Assembly (NCBI GenBank): GCA_949825025.1
Contig: OX463778.1
Coordinates: 27,957,551 to 28,021,550, forward strand
DNA length: 64,000 bases
From: Siphlonurus alternatus
Taxonomy: Eukaryota > Arthropoda > Insecta > Ephemeroptera > Siphlonuridae
Reading direction: 5' to 3'
Shown here: piece after piece, positions 15,122-24,090 of the stretch
How positions within the stretch are numbered: position 1 is the stretch's first letter
Layout of the letters: every line of letters starts with the position of its first letter
Made by a program: the position numbers and the translations under genes
Notes under the pieces: model-generated
What the model saw: the letters and a program-made list of their open reading frames with translations, nothing else
Databases searched by the model: none
What the model was told of the DNA's origin: nothing

Positions 15122-17549
15122 CAGCCAAAATTTCTACGCACAGAGACATGATCCGAGTCTTATAGAGTGAATTGCGCTGACGTCATGCCCCTGGTATAAT
15201 AGAGGGAGCTCTCTGATCGAGGTGCGCCAGAATGCAAATAATTATATTGTGCTGGCATATAATAAACAAAGTGAATTTTGTGTTTAGTGGTTTTACCAAA
15301 AGCTATATACTATAGACTTTGGTTTTTACTTAAGGGTAAGATAACACGAACAATCGATTGTTGTAGTCCCATTTGATTAACATGTAAACCTTAGCAACCT
15401 CATAATAATTCGGAATTTTTTTTTGAGAGACAGTTCTTAGCACCAAAAATACGTGTAAAAAATTTCAAAACAATCGGACGATTCAATTTTTTTAAATTAA
15501 TATTTTAAATTTTCAGTATAGGGCTTTCCCATGCATGGAGACCTAAACTAAGAAATTAATTTTAAAAAATTAAATCGTCCGATTGTTTTGAAATTTTTTT
15601 CACATTTTTTTGGTGCTAAAAACTGTCTCTCAAAAAAAAATCCAGAATCATTATGAGGTTGCTATAAGGTTTGCATGTAAATCAAATTGGACTACAACAA
15701 TCGATTGTTCGTGTTATCTTACCCTTAACTGCAATAAACAAAATAAATCAGGTTTAAGTACTGTAAGAATATGGAACAGTACACGGTAGAACTCTTAGAA
15801 AAAAACTCGCCACCAAAAAACTATAAGTGTATTTTTCCCACTCAAGTGTTCCTATATTTTCAAACACGATCTTGCCCAATATTCTCTTCCTCCCTCCCCT
15901 CTTTCTGCTGCGAGCAGGTAGCGACTAACTGTATCTCTCTTCCCGAGTCTCATTTAAAAATAAGCAGCAATCAAGTCTATATTATGTCCTCAGTCGCTAA
16001 CTATTATAAATATGATAACATGTGAAATAAATAAAATGAACTTATGAGAGGAAATTAATTGAAAAAGAAAGAATGGAAAAAGAAATTAATCTAAATTTAC
16101 TGACGAAAAGAATAGAAAAATATACCGAATTCTAAATTTTAGTTCAAATAAGTTACGAGTCTTCAGTAAAATTGTTAATACATATGTAATATTAATATGC
16201 ACATGTATAGAATTTTACAAAAATGAAGATATAGGAAAAGGGAAGGAAATGGACCGAAAAAATAAAATGATAAAATAAATAGAAACATATATTATGTGTT
16301 AATATTCTGTTACCAAAAATATTTAAATGGAATGTTAAAAATTGAAAATAGAAAAGGAAATGAATCGAAAAGAAATGTATCAAAGGGGAAATCAACCGAA
16401 ATAGGTGTGCGATGTTGCCAATAGCATTTTTATGAGCTGCGCCTTTTCTTTGAGGCGGAGCTAACCCCCTCCACGACGTTTTAAATTTCGGTTCATTTCC
16501 TCTTCGGTTTATTTCTTTTCGGTTTATTTCCCTTTCGTTTTATTTCCTTTTCGGCTGATTTCCTGTATCCCTTTTTGTAGATATGTATTATATAAATACA
16601 TATAACTATACATATAATACTATATATAATATATATTTAGTTATATAATATTATAACTATATTATAAATGTTATAATAAATATTATAATTTTATATAATT
16701 ACGGTCCAATAATTAATAATAATTATAATAATTAATTAATTTTTCTCTCAATAAAAAAAATCGATACATATATATATAATATATATATTATGTATTTTTT
16801 TTTATTATTATTGGAGGAATTTAATAGCTAGAGCTAGGCCTTGTAGGAGCCATCAATTTCCGTGCGCAGACTACCAATGCTGAGCTGCATGAGCACGGCC
16901 CATAGGTCTGCACGGCCCACGGGCCCGCCCGTGCAGATCCGTGCGCGAGCCCGCAGAACCTAAGCCGTCTCGGCGCCCTCCCTGCTGCTGGTAAAGCTCA
17001 AGCTGGCCATCCTCACTTGCCTCGCTGCTTGCTGGCGAGCAAGCTAGGTGCAGTCCCGAACAATGGGACAATGCACAGTACATCCGAGGAGAAAAAAATT
17101 CAGCAAGAGGGCTTGTGACAAAGTGGGGAAATATAGTGTGTAATTTTCTTACTTGTAAAGTCCTTAAAACATTGCTGTACAGTATCCATATTAACTTGTT
17201 CATCAGAGAATATATATATAATTAATATTATACAATTAAAAATTAAATATCCTTTAAAGTTTTGTAAAAATGTTGGAACAAAATTCTTCCAATCAGTATT
17301 TTTCGAAACGCAAACGTTGCGCCTCTGGTGGCCGGCTACGTAGCGACAGTCCTTAAGCATATTTACACAAACATTAAAATTCCACTGTTATGCCCACAGA
17401 CACACCTGGAGAAATACCTGCACTTGTTACTGCGTCTTTGTGATGAACATGCTGAGCATTTCCTGCTGCGAGCTCTCTCACCCGCTTCACAGCAGCTGCT
17501 ACGCTCGGAGCTTGAGCACTGCAAGCGAGACAAGCAGATCCACGTCTAG
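596..17549 (+). CDS. URB2: URB2/Npa2-like ribosome biogenesis protein, 3' part (11 exons)
   Basis: Exons: 596-1847, 2180-2358, 3343-3579, 3861-4165, 4812-5192, 5393-5546, 6584-7018, 7311-7496, 8153-8433, 9057-9168, 17400-17549. All junction phases agree, giving about 1223 residues plus a TAG stop. The 5' end lies left of the window; vertebrate URB2 is about 1500 residues, so roughly the last four fifths is here. The protein is an all-helical, leucine-rich, HEAT-like solenoid with no catalytic motif. Identification rests mainly on the last two exons, where VYKKDFARAAPYMVSDILL, then IHPAVK joined to THLEKYLHLLLRLCDEHAEH, match the Urb2/Npa2 C-terminal domain pattern as I know it. The family acts in the nucleolus on early 60S pre-ribosomes. 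The donors at 3580 (GTCAGT) and 7497 (GTTGGT) are weak but keep frame. Exons are GC-richer than introns. The last intron is 8.2 kb of repeats. Sure of the gene structure, fairly sure of the family. Confidence 0.75.
1848..4811. other. URB2 introns 1-4, mostly unique AT-rich sequence
   Basis: Introns 1848-2179, 2359-3342, 3580-3860 and 4166-4811. Apart from an A-run at about 3172-3188 and the GC-richer block at 4355-4545 described separately, I see no repeat, RNA gene or extra exon. Confidence 0.5.
4355..4545 (+). other. GC-richer structured block in URB2 intron 4, possible intronic RNA
   Basis: About 190 bases with much higher GC than the rest of the intron. Local hairpins are visible: CCGC pairs with GCGG around 4398-4421, TGTTG pairs with CAACA around 4424-4439, and GTCTG pairs with CAGAC around 4471-4485. 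An ACA follows near 4517. Ribosome-biogenesis genes often host snoRNAs in introns, so a snoRNA is possible, but no canonical H box plus ACA arrangement could be fixed. It could equally be an old repeat. Confidence 0.2.
5821..5911. repeat. (ATTT)n microsatellite
   Basis: About 90 bases of nearly perfect ATTT units with one TCT interruption, in URB2 intron 6 (5547-6583). The remainder of this intron is AT-rich and otherwise featureless. Confidence 0.95.
9431..9504. repeat. (ATTT)n microsatellite
   Basis: About 74 bases of pure TTTA/ATTT units near the start of the 8.2-kb last intron of the URB2-like gene. Confidence 0.95.
9505..10317. other. Unique AT-rich intron sequence
   Basis: Part of the last URB2 intron. 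No open frame of note. A slightly GC-richer patch lies at 9830-9960, but I cannot assign it. Confidence 0.4.
10318..10687 (-). mobile_element. SINE with 5S-rRNA-derived head, near full length
   Basis: On the minus strand the element begins near 10687 with about 70 bases resembling 5S rRNA, including GGTTCTCGT, GATCACCGAAGTCAAGC and TAGTACTTGGATGGGTGACC. These match the 5S A-box, intermediate and C-box promoter region, so pol III transcription is plausible. A roughly 270-base body follows, then GAGCTGTAAGCTC and an A-rich 3' end at about 10318. Two other body copies (18724-19018, 57043-57258) and one degenerate head (11595-11725) are in the window. This fits the 5S-derived SINE class (SINE3-like). 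Confidence 0.8.
10770..11254. mobile_element. Foldback-like element made of 15-16-bp CCGAAA/TTCGGT units (copy 1)
   Basis: A short left arm of about five tandem units of the type AAATGAACCGAAAGGG is followed by a unique core around 10857-10935. A long right arm then carries the same unit inverted (TTCGGTTTATTTCCTC type, about 18 units). Tandem short repeats in inverted orientation around a core are the layout of foldback elements. A second copy at 16233-16573 shares the unit and a related terminus. The long + frame here is a by-product of the 15-base periodicity. Confidence 0.75.
11282..11434. mobile_element. Short hairpin MITE
   Basis: Inverted arms of about 70 bases. GTGCGATTCAGGAAGGAGTT at the left pairs imperfectly with AACTGCTTCGTGAATCGCG at the right, and GGTTTCTAA/CGTGGTTAA blocks repeat in opposite orientation inside. 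A related terminus (GTGAATCGCGCCC) occurs at about 26420. Confidence 0.6.
11595..11725 (+). mobile_element. Degenerate head of the 5S-derived SINE
   Basis: GTTCTCGTTAGATCACCGAA, CAAGCAACGTCGAGC and CATGGATGGGTTACC repeat, in the + direction, the 5S-like head of the SINE at 10318-10687. Homology continues past the 5S part (TTTCAAGTA then TGTTGCTCC), so it is a SINE fragment and not a 5S gene. The body is missing. Confidence 0.65.
11735..12685. other. AT-rich intron sequence, nothing recognised
   Basis: No repeat pairing, exon or RNA gene seen. A 60-codon minus-strand frame at 11979-12161 has no support. Confidence 0.4.
12690..12850. repeat. GC-rich palindromic cluster of GCTATGG/CCATAGC units
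   Basis: GCCATAGCCCTCTGGTGG at about 12737-12754 pairs with CCACCAGAGGGCTATGGC at about 12775-12793. A second hairpin (CAGAGCGTA/TACGCTCTG) follows. The same GATCGAG and GCGAGGG words recur on both sides. It stands out from the surrounding AT-rich intron. Confidence 0.6.
12910..14489. other. AT-rich intron sequence, nothing recognised
   Basis: About 1.6 kb of AT-rich DNA with a G9 run near 14015. No exon, RNA gene or repeat pair was identified. Confidence 0.4.
14490..14864. mobile_element. TTAA palindrome, group B (copy 1)
   Basis: The 375-bp near-perfect palindrome starts TTAAGGTAGAGATAACACGG and ends with its inverse complement, TTAA included. The arms meet almost without a loop near 14680. 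Group B copies also lie at 27075-27480 and 62598-62972. The terminal TTAA at both ends fits a TTAA target-site duplication (piggyBac, Kolobok or Sola3 type), with no transposase inside. Confidence 0.85.
15053..15121. repeat. (AAAT)n microsatellite
   Basis: About 69 bases of pure AAAT units in the last URB2 intron. Confidence 0.95.
15330..15728. mobile_element. TTAA palindrome, group D
   Basis: A 399-bp inverted repeat bounded by TTAAGGGTAAGATAACACG and its complement. The arms contain CAATCGATTG and TTGAGAGACAGT blocks. The centre (TTTCAGTATAGGGCTTTCCC) resembles the centre of the two group C elements, so C and D appear related. Confidence 0.8.
15770..16232. other. AT-rich intron sequence between two elements
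   Basis: Contains an 84-codon + frame (15771-16025) with low-complexity composition and no splice support. Nothing else recognised. Confidence 0.4.
16233..16573. mobile_element. Foldback-like element of CCGAAA/TTCGGT units (copy 2)
   Basis: Left arm with diverged GGAAATGGACCGAAA-type units, a core with GGCGGAGCTAACCCC around 16455, and a right arm of five or six TTCGGTTTATTTC-type units. The right terminus (ATTTCCTGTATCCC) mirrors the left terminus of copy 1 at 10770, so both are one family. Confidence 0.7.
16574..17399. other. End of the last URB2 intron, with a GC-rich island at 16840-17080
   Basis: After 200 bases of AT repeats comes a 240-base GC-rich island carrying a minus-strand open frame (within 16871-17203). 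Its protein has a stretch rich in Gly, Arg, Ser and Gln. I recognise no family. The intron ends TGCCCACAG at 17391-17399. Confidence 0.4.
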
Positions 17550-17817
17550 AAGATCACTTCGAGCATTCAATTTTAGCAAAATTTGTCCTCAGACTCAGAC
17601 AATAGGCCCCTAGTATTTGTATTTAAAATACTTTGAAGAAGCCTTGTTACACTTTTATTATGGTGGTGTTAATACTACACTGTGTATAGCAATTAGGAAG
17701 CAGTGCTGAGATTGTTCTTTGGGTGTAGCTATAATGAAATGTTTTGTTCTCTTTTTTACTGTAATTTGTCTGCATATTTTTTTATTTTATTTTGCATAAT
17801 TAACATTTATTTTGTAT

Positions 17818-17823
17818 AATAAA
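17818..17823 (+). terminator. Likely polyadenylation signal of the URB2-like gene
   Basis: AATAAA 269 bases after the TAG stop, in an AT-rich 3' untranslated region with no other clear signal between. Confidence 0.5.
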
Positions 17824-17955
17824 ATTTATTTACAAATACAGGAAATTATTTATTCTAAAGTAGTTGAGATAAAATAATGTGTCTCTAGTATATTAAACAA
17901 ATTTATTAATATTCATAGCAATTAACAGTTATAACCTAGCTTTTTCAAAAAAGAA

Positions 17956-18313
17956 TTAAGGGTAAGGTAACGCCACCAATGTTAAAAAAAATCCCTCTCA
18001 CAAAAATTCTGAAAAAAAATTAAAATGTTCTCCTCTATACCCCCTATCAGTACCTAAAATATCAGGTATACAAATACGATCTAGTTTTTGAGTTATAAAT
18101 TTTTAAAGTTGACTACTTTAACATGGAGAAATGAAACTCCCATGTTAAATTCGTCAACTTTAAAAATTCATAACTCAAAAACTAGATCGTATTTGTATAC
18201 CTGATATTTTAGCTACTGATAGGGGGTGTAGAGGAGAACATTTTAATTTTTTTTCAGAATTTTTGTGAGAGGGATTTTTTTTAACATTGGTGGCGTTACC
18301 TTTTACCCTTTTA
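17956..18313. mobile_element. TTAA palindrome, group A (copy 1)
   Basis: About 355-bp palindrome starting TTAAGGGTAAGGTAACGCC and ending with the complement. It lies just downstream of the URB2-like gene. Group A has four long copies (here, 24312, 48383, 49408) and one shorter variant (37788). Confidence 0.85.
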
Positions 18314-18429
18314 AGCCTAGCTCTTTAAAACATTTCTGCAATAAAGCATTTATAAATGAAATATTTGCTTTGGTATATACTTTAAGATTGCAAAAACTAT
18401 AAAAGCTCAAGAGGTTTTGATTCAATTAA

Positions 18430-18660
18430 AAAAAAAATAATAATATGAACGCGGCAAATGTGGCAATGCCACGGTGGCTCGCGAATGTTCACCAACTCTC
18501 AAAGATTTTTTAAACGAATCAAAACTCTCCGCCTCAGCAACATCTGCTGCCAACGTATTCCACTCCCTCACCGTCCTGTTTACAAAAGAAAACTTTCCCA
18601 CATCACTTCTACATCCAACACACTCCAACTTCCATCCATGATCATTTCTTCCAATATAAA
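18430..18660 (-). mobile_element. LINE C-terminal fragment
   Basis: The minus frame reads DVGKFSFVNRTVREWNTL then AEAESFDSFKKSL, the typical C-terminal end of non-LTR retrotransposon ORF2 proteins. Only this short 3' piece remains. The related motif KYSFIRRTAREWN is found at 22801-23205 and 55440-55900. Confidence 0.7.
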
Positions 18661-18723
18661 TATATAACCTGCTCTCATCACACGACCACTCAACTCTGTG
18701 TGTTAATTTCTGTACAAGCTAGT

Positions 18724-19018
18724 GTATTATAAATTCATCTCGCTTTCCACCCAGTGCAGTGATGCACTTGTGTGTGTGGTTCCCCAGGCTTTGGACATTG
18801 CTTTGGTCCATTGAGAAAAAGTAGAGGTGTCCGTCGATCCTGACTGAGGTTTTCCACGGTTCCCTCATCAGTCTCACCTCAGCGAATGCTGGGACGCGTA
18901 AGCATGCAGGCCGTGGCCACTATCCGTTCCCTAGCTACCTTATCCCTACCCAGTACCCCGCCGCGAGCTGTAAGCTCTTAGGGGTGTATCCTTGTAAAAA
19001 AAAAAAAATAAAAAAAAA
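18724..19018 (+). mobile_element. 5S-derived SINE, 5'-truncated body
   Basis: This is the body of the SINE described at 10318-10687, in the opposite orientation, from CTCGCTTTCCACCCAGTGCA to GAGCTGTAAGCTCTTAGGGG and an A-rich tail. The 5S-like head is missing, as expected for 5'-truncated retroposition. Confidence 0.75.
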
Positions 19019-19229
19019 ATTATAATTTTTATAAACAATATAAAATATGGTGAATATAATCTCGATCCAAAAGGTACAATCTTCATGCATACAAGATCTC
19101 GAGTCTGCAAGTTTCAAGATATTATAATAAATGGAATTAAAAAGGAAAAATTAATAATTGTAATATAATAATATATATATATAATACATTTTACATTAAA
19201 TTCCATTCGTTTTTTATTTCCTTTCGTAC

Positions 19230-20290
19230 TTTAAATATTACCGCTAAAGGTAACCTTGGTCCGCATTGGTGGATATTTTCGATATTTTTCTTTTCACCAA
19301 TCACGGTTACGTTTTTATAGCTCTTGCACCAATCAACAGCCTTGAGCATCTAAAAGAACGGCGTTACGAGCCCGTAAGGGAATCAAGTTTCGACAAGTTT
19401 AGTGATTTGTAATTTGTTCCGTATGTTCGCCATTATTGTCTGCTGTTGACGCTTGACGGCTTGCCGCTGTTGGGCCGGTTGGGCGTGTATGCATATGCAT
19501 ACAGTTAAACAAGCCTTAGATTACGCCTGAGATCACAGACTAGACGTCGCCAAGGCGTAGTAATCTTAATTTTTTAAAAATGTCCCACAACAAGGTTATT
19601 TTAAACTATGGAATTTTTTAAAAATATTACATGCTTCTATAATATGTATAACTATTGGAAAAAAGTATAAAAAAGTAAGTTTAATTTGATTTCAAAATCG
19701 CGTCGCCACCACTTCGACCACTTTGCACCTCTTCCAGACGAAAGCCTGGGGCCAGTGGGGCCGCACGGAGCCGCTGTTGTGACAACACGTCGACACCAAA
19801 AATGCTAAAAACTTGAAAAAAAGTGGTGAAATTAAAAAAAATAAGCACCCTTACGCATTTAAAAGTAACATTCTGGATTTATTATAGCTTCTGGAGGCGT
19901 ATATAGACGTATATTCCGATCTGTCTTTTATTTTAAAACGAACGCCTTTTTTCAGCTCAGCTGATCGGTTAAGTTCGATTCGGTTCGATTTAATTAATCG
20001 ATTTCAAGCTCCTGTGACGTCACAATAACAAAAATCATGGCAGCGTGCCTTTTCTGTTCTGGTTTTAAAGTTCGCTAAATTAATGAACATTAAACCATGA
20101 TGTCAGTACTAATAATAGGTTAAAAGTATATTAGATACTTGGGATGGCCGCTAGGCAAGCGGATTGCCGCGCCCACGGCCGTGGCGTTCTCATAAACGGG
20201 CAAACTAAACTAGGGATGTGATGTTTTTTTCTAATCGAGCGCCTATCGTTAAAAAATGAAGGTCGTAACGCAAAACGGTACTATTTTCTA
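19230..20290. promoter_or_regulatory. GC-richer intergenic block, candidate promoter region of the GTSF1-like gene
   Basis: GC content rises between the repeats. Two CCAAT-type words (ACCAATCACGG near 19298, CACCAATCAAC near 19329) and a YY1-like GCCATTATT near 19430 are visible. The next gene downstream on the + strand starts coding at 24091, and its non-coding 5' exon could lie here. No exon boundary could be fixed. Confidence 0.25.
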
Positions 20291-20987
20291 TTCAAAATGT
20301 CTTCCATACGTAAACTAAGGTTTGTGATACTGTACTGCATTGCAGTTTATTCAGTTTATTGTCTCTGTGCTGTCTAGTTGTGTGTTGTTTGTGTGGTACG
20401 TGGTTGGGGGTGTGGTTGCTGAATGCATGATTTATACTTAATTTTTATACACATTAATTAAGAAATTGGGTTTGATTAAAAAAAAAAAAAAAATTAAGAA
20501 ATTTCCCAGCCTATCGTCAAGTCATTTTTATTTTAAGTGTTACACATAGGTGTTCTCGATTATCTCAATATATATATTTCGGTAAGAAAATGAAGTAAAT
20601 CAACTTTATATGGCTGCATGCATCCAAATACTGTATGCATATGCAGTGTATATGCACATGCAGCGTTCTAATATTTCCATGACACCAGGACGCGCTATAT
20701 TTTGATCCATACAGTATATATACAGTATATAATATGTATATTATTATATGCATGCATCTCGATCACGACACTGCAGTATCATACGTATGCATACAGTGTA
20801 TGCATACAGTATATATATATATATACATAACATGATATTATAATAATGATTAAATATATTATATTATGCTGCATATTATTATAAGCAAAGAAAGAGAGAT
20901 TGTTTAAACTCTCTCGATCCTTAATGATTATAAAAATGATTGATGTCGAGCTGCTTATTATATATACAGTATAAAAGATCTTATATA
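20291..20987. other. AT-rich intergenic sequence with many ATGCAT words
   Basis: Low-complexity TATA/ATGCAT-rich DNA with an A15 run near 20478. No gene seen. Confidence 0.4.
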
Positions 20988-21130
20988 TAGTTTACCACTA
21001 AACAGCTCAGTAGACTAGACGGCGCCAGATATATGAGCCAATGAAAAAGCTAGAATGTCAGCTGGCCACCTTTTCATTGGCTGATATATCTGGCGCCGTC
21101 TAGTCTACTGAACTGTTTAGTGGTAAACTA
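20988..21130. mobile_element. Short perfect-arm hairpin
   Basis: Arms of about 60 bases, with TAGTTTACCACTAAACAG at the left and CTGTTTAGTGGTAAACTA at the right. GGCGCCAGATATAT and its complement lie within. The loop is about 20 bases. Confidence 0.75.
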
Positions 21131-21450
21131 AGATCTGTTATACTGTAGCTATCGTCATGGAGCAGCTAGGCATATTGGGGTACGTATATATATGCATACG
21201 TCGTTATAAATATTATGGAAGTATAAAAAGCTGCAGTATACAGTATGATACTGATATGTACATATTATTATACTGATGTACAGACTGTACAGTACTCAAT
21301 ATAATATATATATATATATAACTATATGCAATTAATGAAATAACTCGGGGAACCAAAAGGGCTGCATGGAGTCTAGTTGAGCAAACCGTATCATACTGAG
21401 AAAGGGCGTTTGTATATGCCTACATATATTCCTTTTTTATATATATATGC

Positions 21451-21718
21451 GGACAACTTCCATGATTTTTTTTTATTGCAGAAATGAATATATAATAATA
21501 GAGGGGGTGCCAAATTATGGTACTGTTTTTTTTTTAATTTTTTTTTGAGCCAACTATTTTTTAATAATAATTGAAAGTGCGGCCACGCCCCCTAGGGGCG
21601 TCAATATTAGGCGTCTCTAATAGTTCCTGGACTCAAAAAAAGTCTGAAAAAATTCAGAGTAGCATAATTTAGTACCCTCTATTCATTTGTGCATAAAAAA
21701 AAGCATGTAAGTTGTCCA
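21451..21718. mobile_element. Hairpin element, group H (copy 1)
   Basis: Inverted arms bounded by GGACAACTTCCATG and CATGTAAGTTGTCC, with the inner block TTTTATTGCAGAAATGAAT. Related copies are at 24667-25034 and 37447-37745. Confidence 0.65.
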
Positions 21719-21719
21719 T

Positions 21720-22315
21720 TGAAATGGTTTATAATAAAGATCTCGGTTTTGGAAATTGGAATTCGAAGGGGTATGCATATAAAGCAAAAATGATACTGTA
21801 TATCATAAATATTGGTCAAATAATGTATTTCCCTAGAAGAACAGTGAGTGCCCCAAGATTACTCTCTACATACTGTATACTATATGTAGAAATGTAGAGG
21901 ATTGAGTATATAATCTTGGGAGTAAACATTACTCAATTGTTGGATAATATATATTCCCTGATTAATTGTGAGCTATATAGTGCATGGAGGCTGAAAGCGG
22001 TAAAAAGTTTTGGAATATGGGCTGATCAGGGAGACAGCCACAAGGGCGTGGCACCGTGGTGGAATTACTGTACAAAACGGCTATACAAAATTTTGAGGGA
22101 CGCGCCCATATAAATTTAAAGCAGCCAATGTTCATATAATAAGAAAAAAAATATGTAGAGGGGTGGGGGATCGTCTATAATATTGTCCACGTTAAATCCA
22201 AATTTTAAAAGGTGCATCATGGTGCCCGCCTTCCACGTACCCTGTATTTAATATCCTCTGTGGCATTGTTCTTTTATATGATAATGCCATTTTTGAGATA
22301 TTGATTAGTATTTAA
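21720..22315. other. Intergenic sequence, nothing recognised
   Basis: Short frames at 21712-21897 and 21916-22113 have no recognisable product. No repeat partner seen. Confidence 0.35.
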
Positions 22316-23543
22316 TTAAGGTAGAGATAACGTCGGTCAGCTGTTTTTTTTAGCTCCATTTGATTAACATGTATTCAGTAGGTTTATGGGTAAAGAGGAA
22401 AATAAAATGTATCTCAATATTGATAAATGTAGCACAGTCAAATTTAGTAGGAAAAGAGCAGGAAGCACAGCGATATATAAAATGGACGGAGCTGAACTTA
22501 AAGTGGAAAAGAAATATAAATATTTAGGGGTAGTAATGCAATGTAAGCTTAACTGGAATGACCAAATTGTGTACGTCACAAATAAAGGAAGGAGAAATCT
22601 GGAGTTTGTTATGAGAAATTTGAAAGGAACGGGTAGGAAAATTAGGGAAAAAGCTAGCGTACAAAACACTTATCCGACCAATGTTAGAATATGGATGCAA
22701 CGTTTGGGACCCATACAGGACGAAGGGTAAGAAATAACTGGAAAAGATACAGAGAAGAGCGGCCAGAAGAGTGACTGGCAAAATGGGAAGCTAGAAACTG
22801 GTGAGTGACGGAAAGGAAATTCGTAAGGAAAGGGAGAGTGTCACACAAATGATTGGAGAACTGGGATGGAGCTCGCTGGAGGAATGGAGGAGGCAAATCA
22901 GATTGACAACAATGTACAAAATTACAAGGAACGCCAAGGGTTGGGAGGAGATGAGTGGAAAAGTGGACAGGGGGAGATATTTGGGGAGAAGGGACCATGA
23001 ATGGAAGCTCGAGTATCAGGGAAGCAACAATGATGTGGGAAAGTATTCTTTTATCAGGAGGACAGCGAGAGAATGGAATCTACTGGGGTCTGTGGAGGTG
23101 GGCGTGGACAGGATTGAGAAGTTCAGGGAGCTGGTGACCTCAAGCAAGACACGAACTGTGAGCCATAGTGGTGTAGCCACAACTGCCGCAGTATAAACTA
23201 ATCTTTACTTACTTAGCAAATTCACAAAAATTCTGAAATTTTTTTGAGAGGCAGATATTAGTGCCTAAAAGCCATAGAAATATTTCAAAACAATTTAACG
23301 AGCCGATTTTTTTTAATTAATTTTTTAGTTTGTCTCTCCATGGGAAAGCCCTCTATGCTGAAAATTAAATAAATTAATTAAAAAAAATCGGCTCGTGAAA
23401 TTGTTTTGAAACTTTTTCTATGGCTTTTAGGCACTAATATCTGCCTCTCAAAAAAATTTCTGAATTTTTGTGAATTTGCTAAGGTTTACATGTTAATCAT
23501 ATGGAGCTAAAAAAACAACTGACCGACATTATCTCTACCTTAA
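22316..23543. mobile_element. TTAA palindrome, group C, split by a LINE insertion (copy 1)
   Basis: Starts TTAAGGTAGAGATAACGTCG and ends with its complement (GACCGACATTATCTCTACC, TTAA). About 70 bases into the left arm the palindrome is interrupted by LINE-derived sequence (about 22386-23210). After that the left arm resumes at AGCAAATTCACAAAAATTC, and the right arm is complete. The order of insertion is clear: palindrome first, LINE second. Confidence 0.8.
22386..23210 (+). mobile_element. LINE 3' fragment inserted in a palindrome
   Basis: Two frames, 22386-22730 and 22801-23196, carry parts of a reverse-transcriptase C-terminal region: YLNIDKCSTVKFS, KKYKYLGVVMQCKLNW, then GELGWSSLEEWRRQIRLT and DVGKYSFIRRTAREWN. 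A stop or frameshift separates the frames, so it is a dead copy. The 3' end (CTTTACTTACTTA) resembles that of the copy at 55440-55900. Confidence 0.8.
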
Positions 23544-24090
23544 TTATTAATCATTTTGAATCAATATAATAAAAATTAAATTTATAGGTCGCATGTTTAT
23601 ATGCCTCTCTATATATATGTATTATATAGTTATACACCATATAACTATGTATAACATAAATACATATATTCAGTCACGTGCACTTAAACTGCATACTTTT
23701 CTGAAACGGGAAGAATGGTCTGTTAAATTTGTGAAATTAAATAATTAAATTATGTTGACGGTGCCACGGCAAAACGACTAATACTGTAACAGCGAATGTT
23801 GTTAATTTTTTTATATGTACCTAAAAATTCCAATAGAAAAATGACTTAATTAACAGAGCTAGGTTTCACTATATATATACAGTACATTTTTTTTATTTTT
23901 TACCTAGAGCTGTTACTCCGATTTGCCGCGGCATCCTCGATATATATATGTTTATGTAATATATAATATGTACACTGTAAGAGTGTTCAATAAAAACTTT
24001 AATTTCCTGTATTAACTATAATAATACATAGCTGCATGGGTTAATTTTTTTGTTGTTTTTTTTTTTAAGGAAATAATTAAAAGAAGCAGA
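23544..24090. other. AT-rich upstream region and 5' untranslated sequence of the GTSF1-like gene
   Basis: AT-rich sequence ending in a T-rich tract and AAG at about 24069. That tract could be a 3' splice site just upstream of the start codon at 24091, so the first coding exon may be the second exon. Confidence 0.35.

Noticed and set aside
16192..16395. 67-codon minus frame with hydrophobic composition
   Set aside because: Lies across the left arm of the second CCGAAA foldback element; no other support.
22364..22998. Minus-strand frames opposite the LINE fragment
   Set aside because: Antisense shadows of the reverse-transcriptase frame on the + strand; the same happens at 55323-55883.
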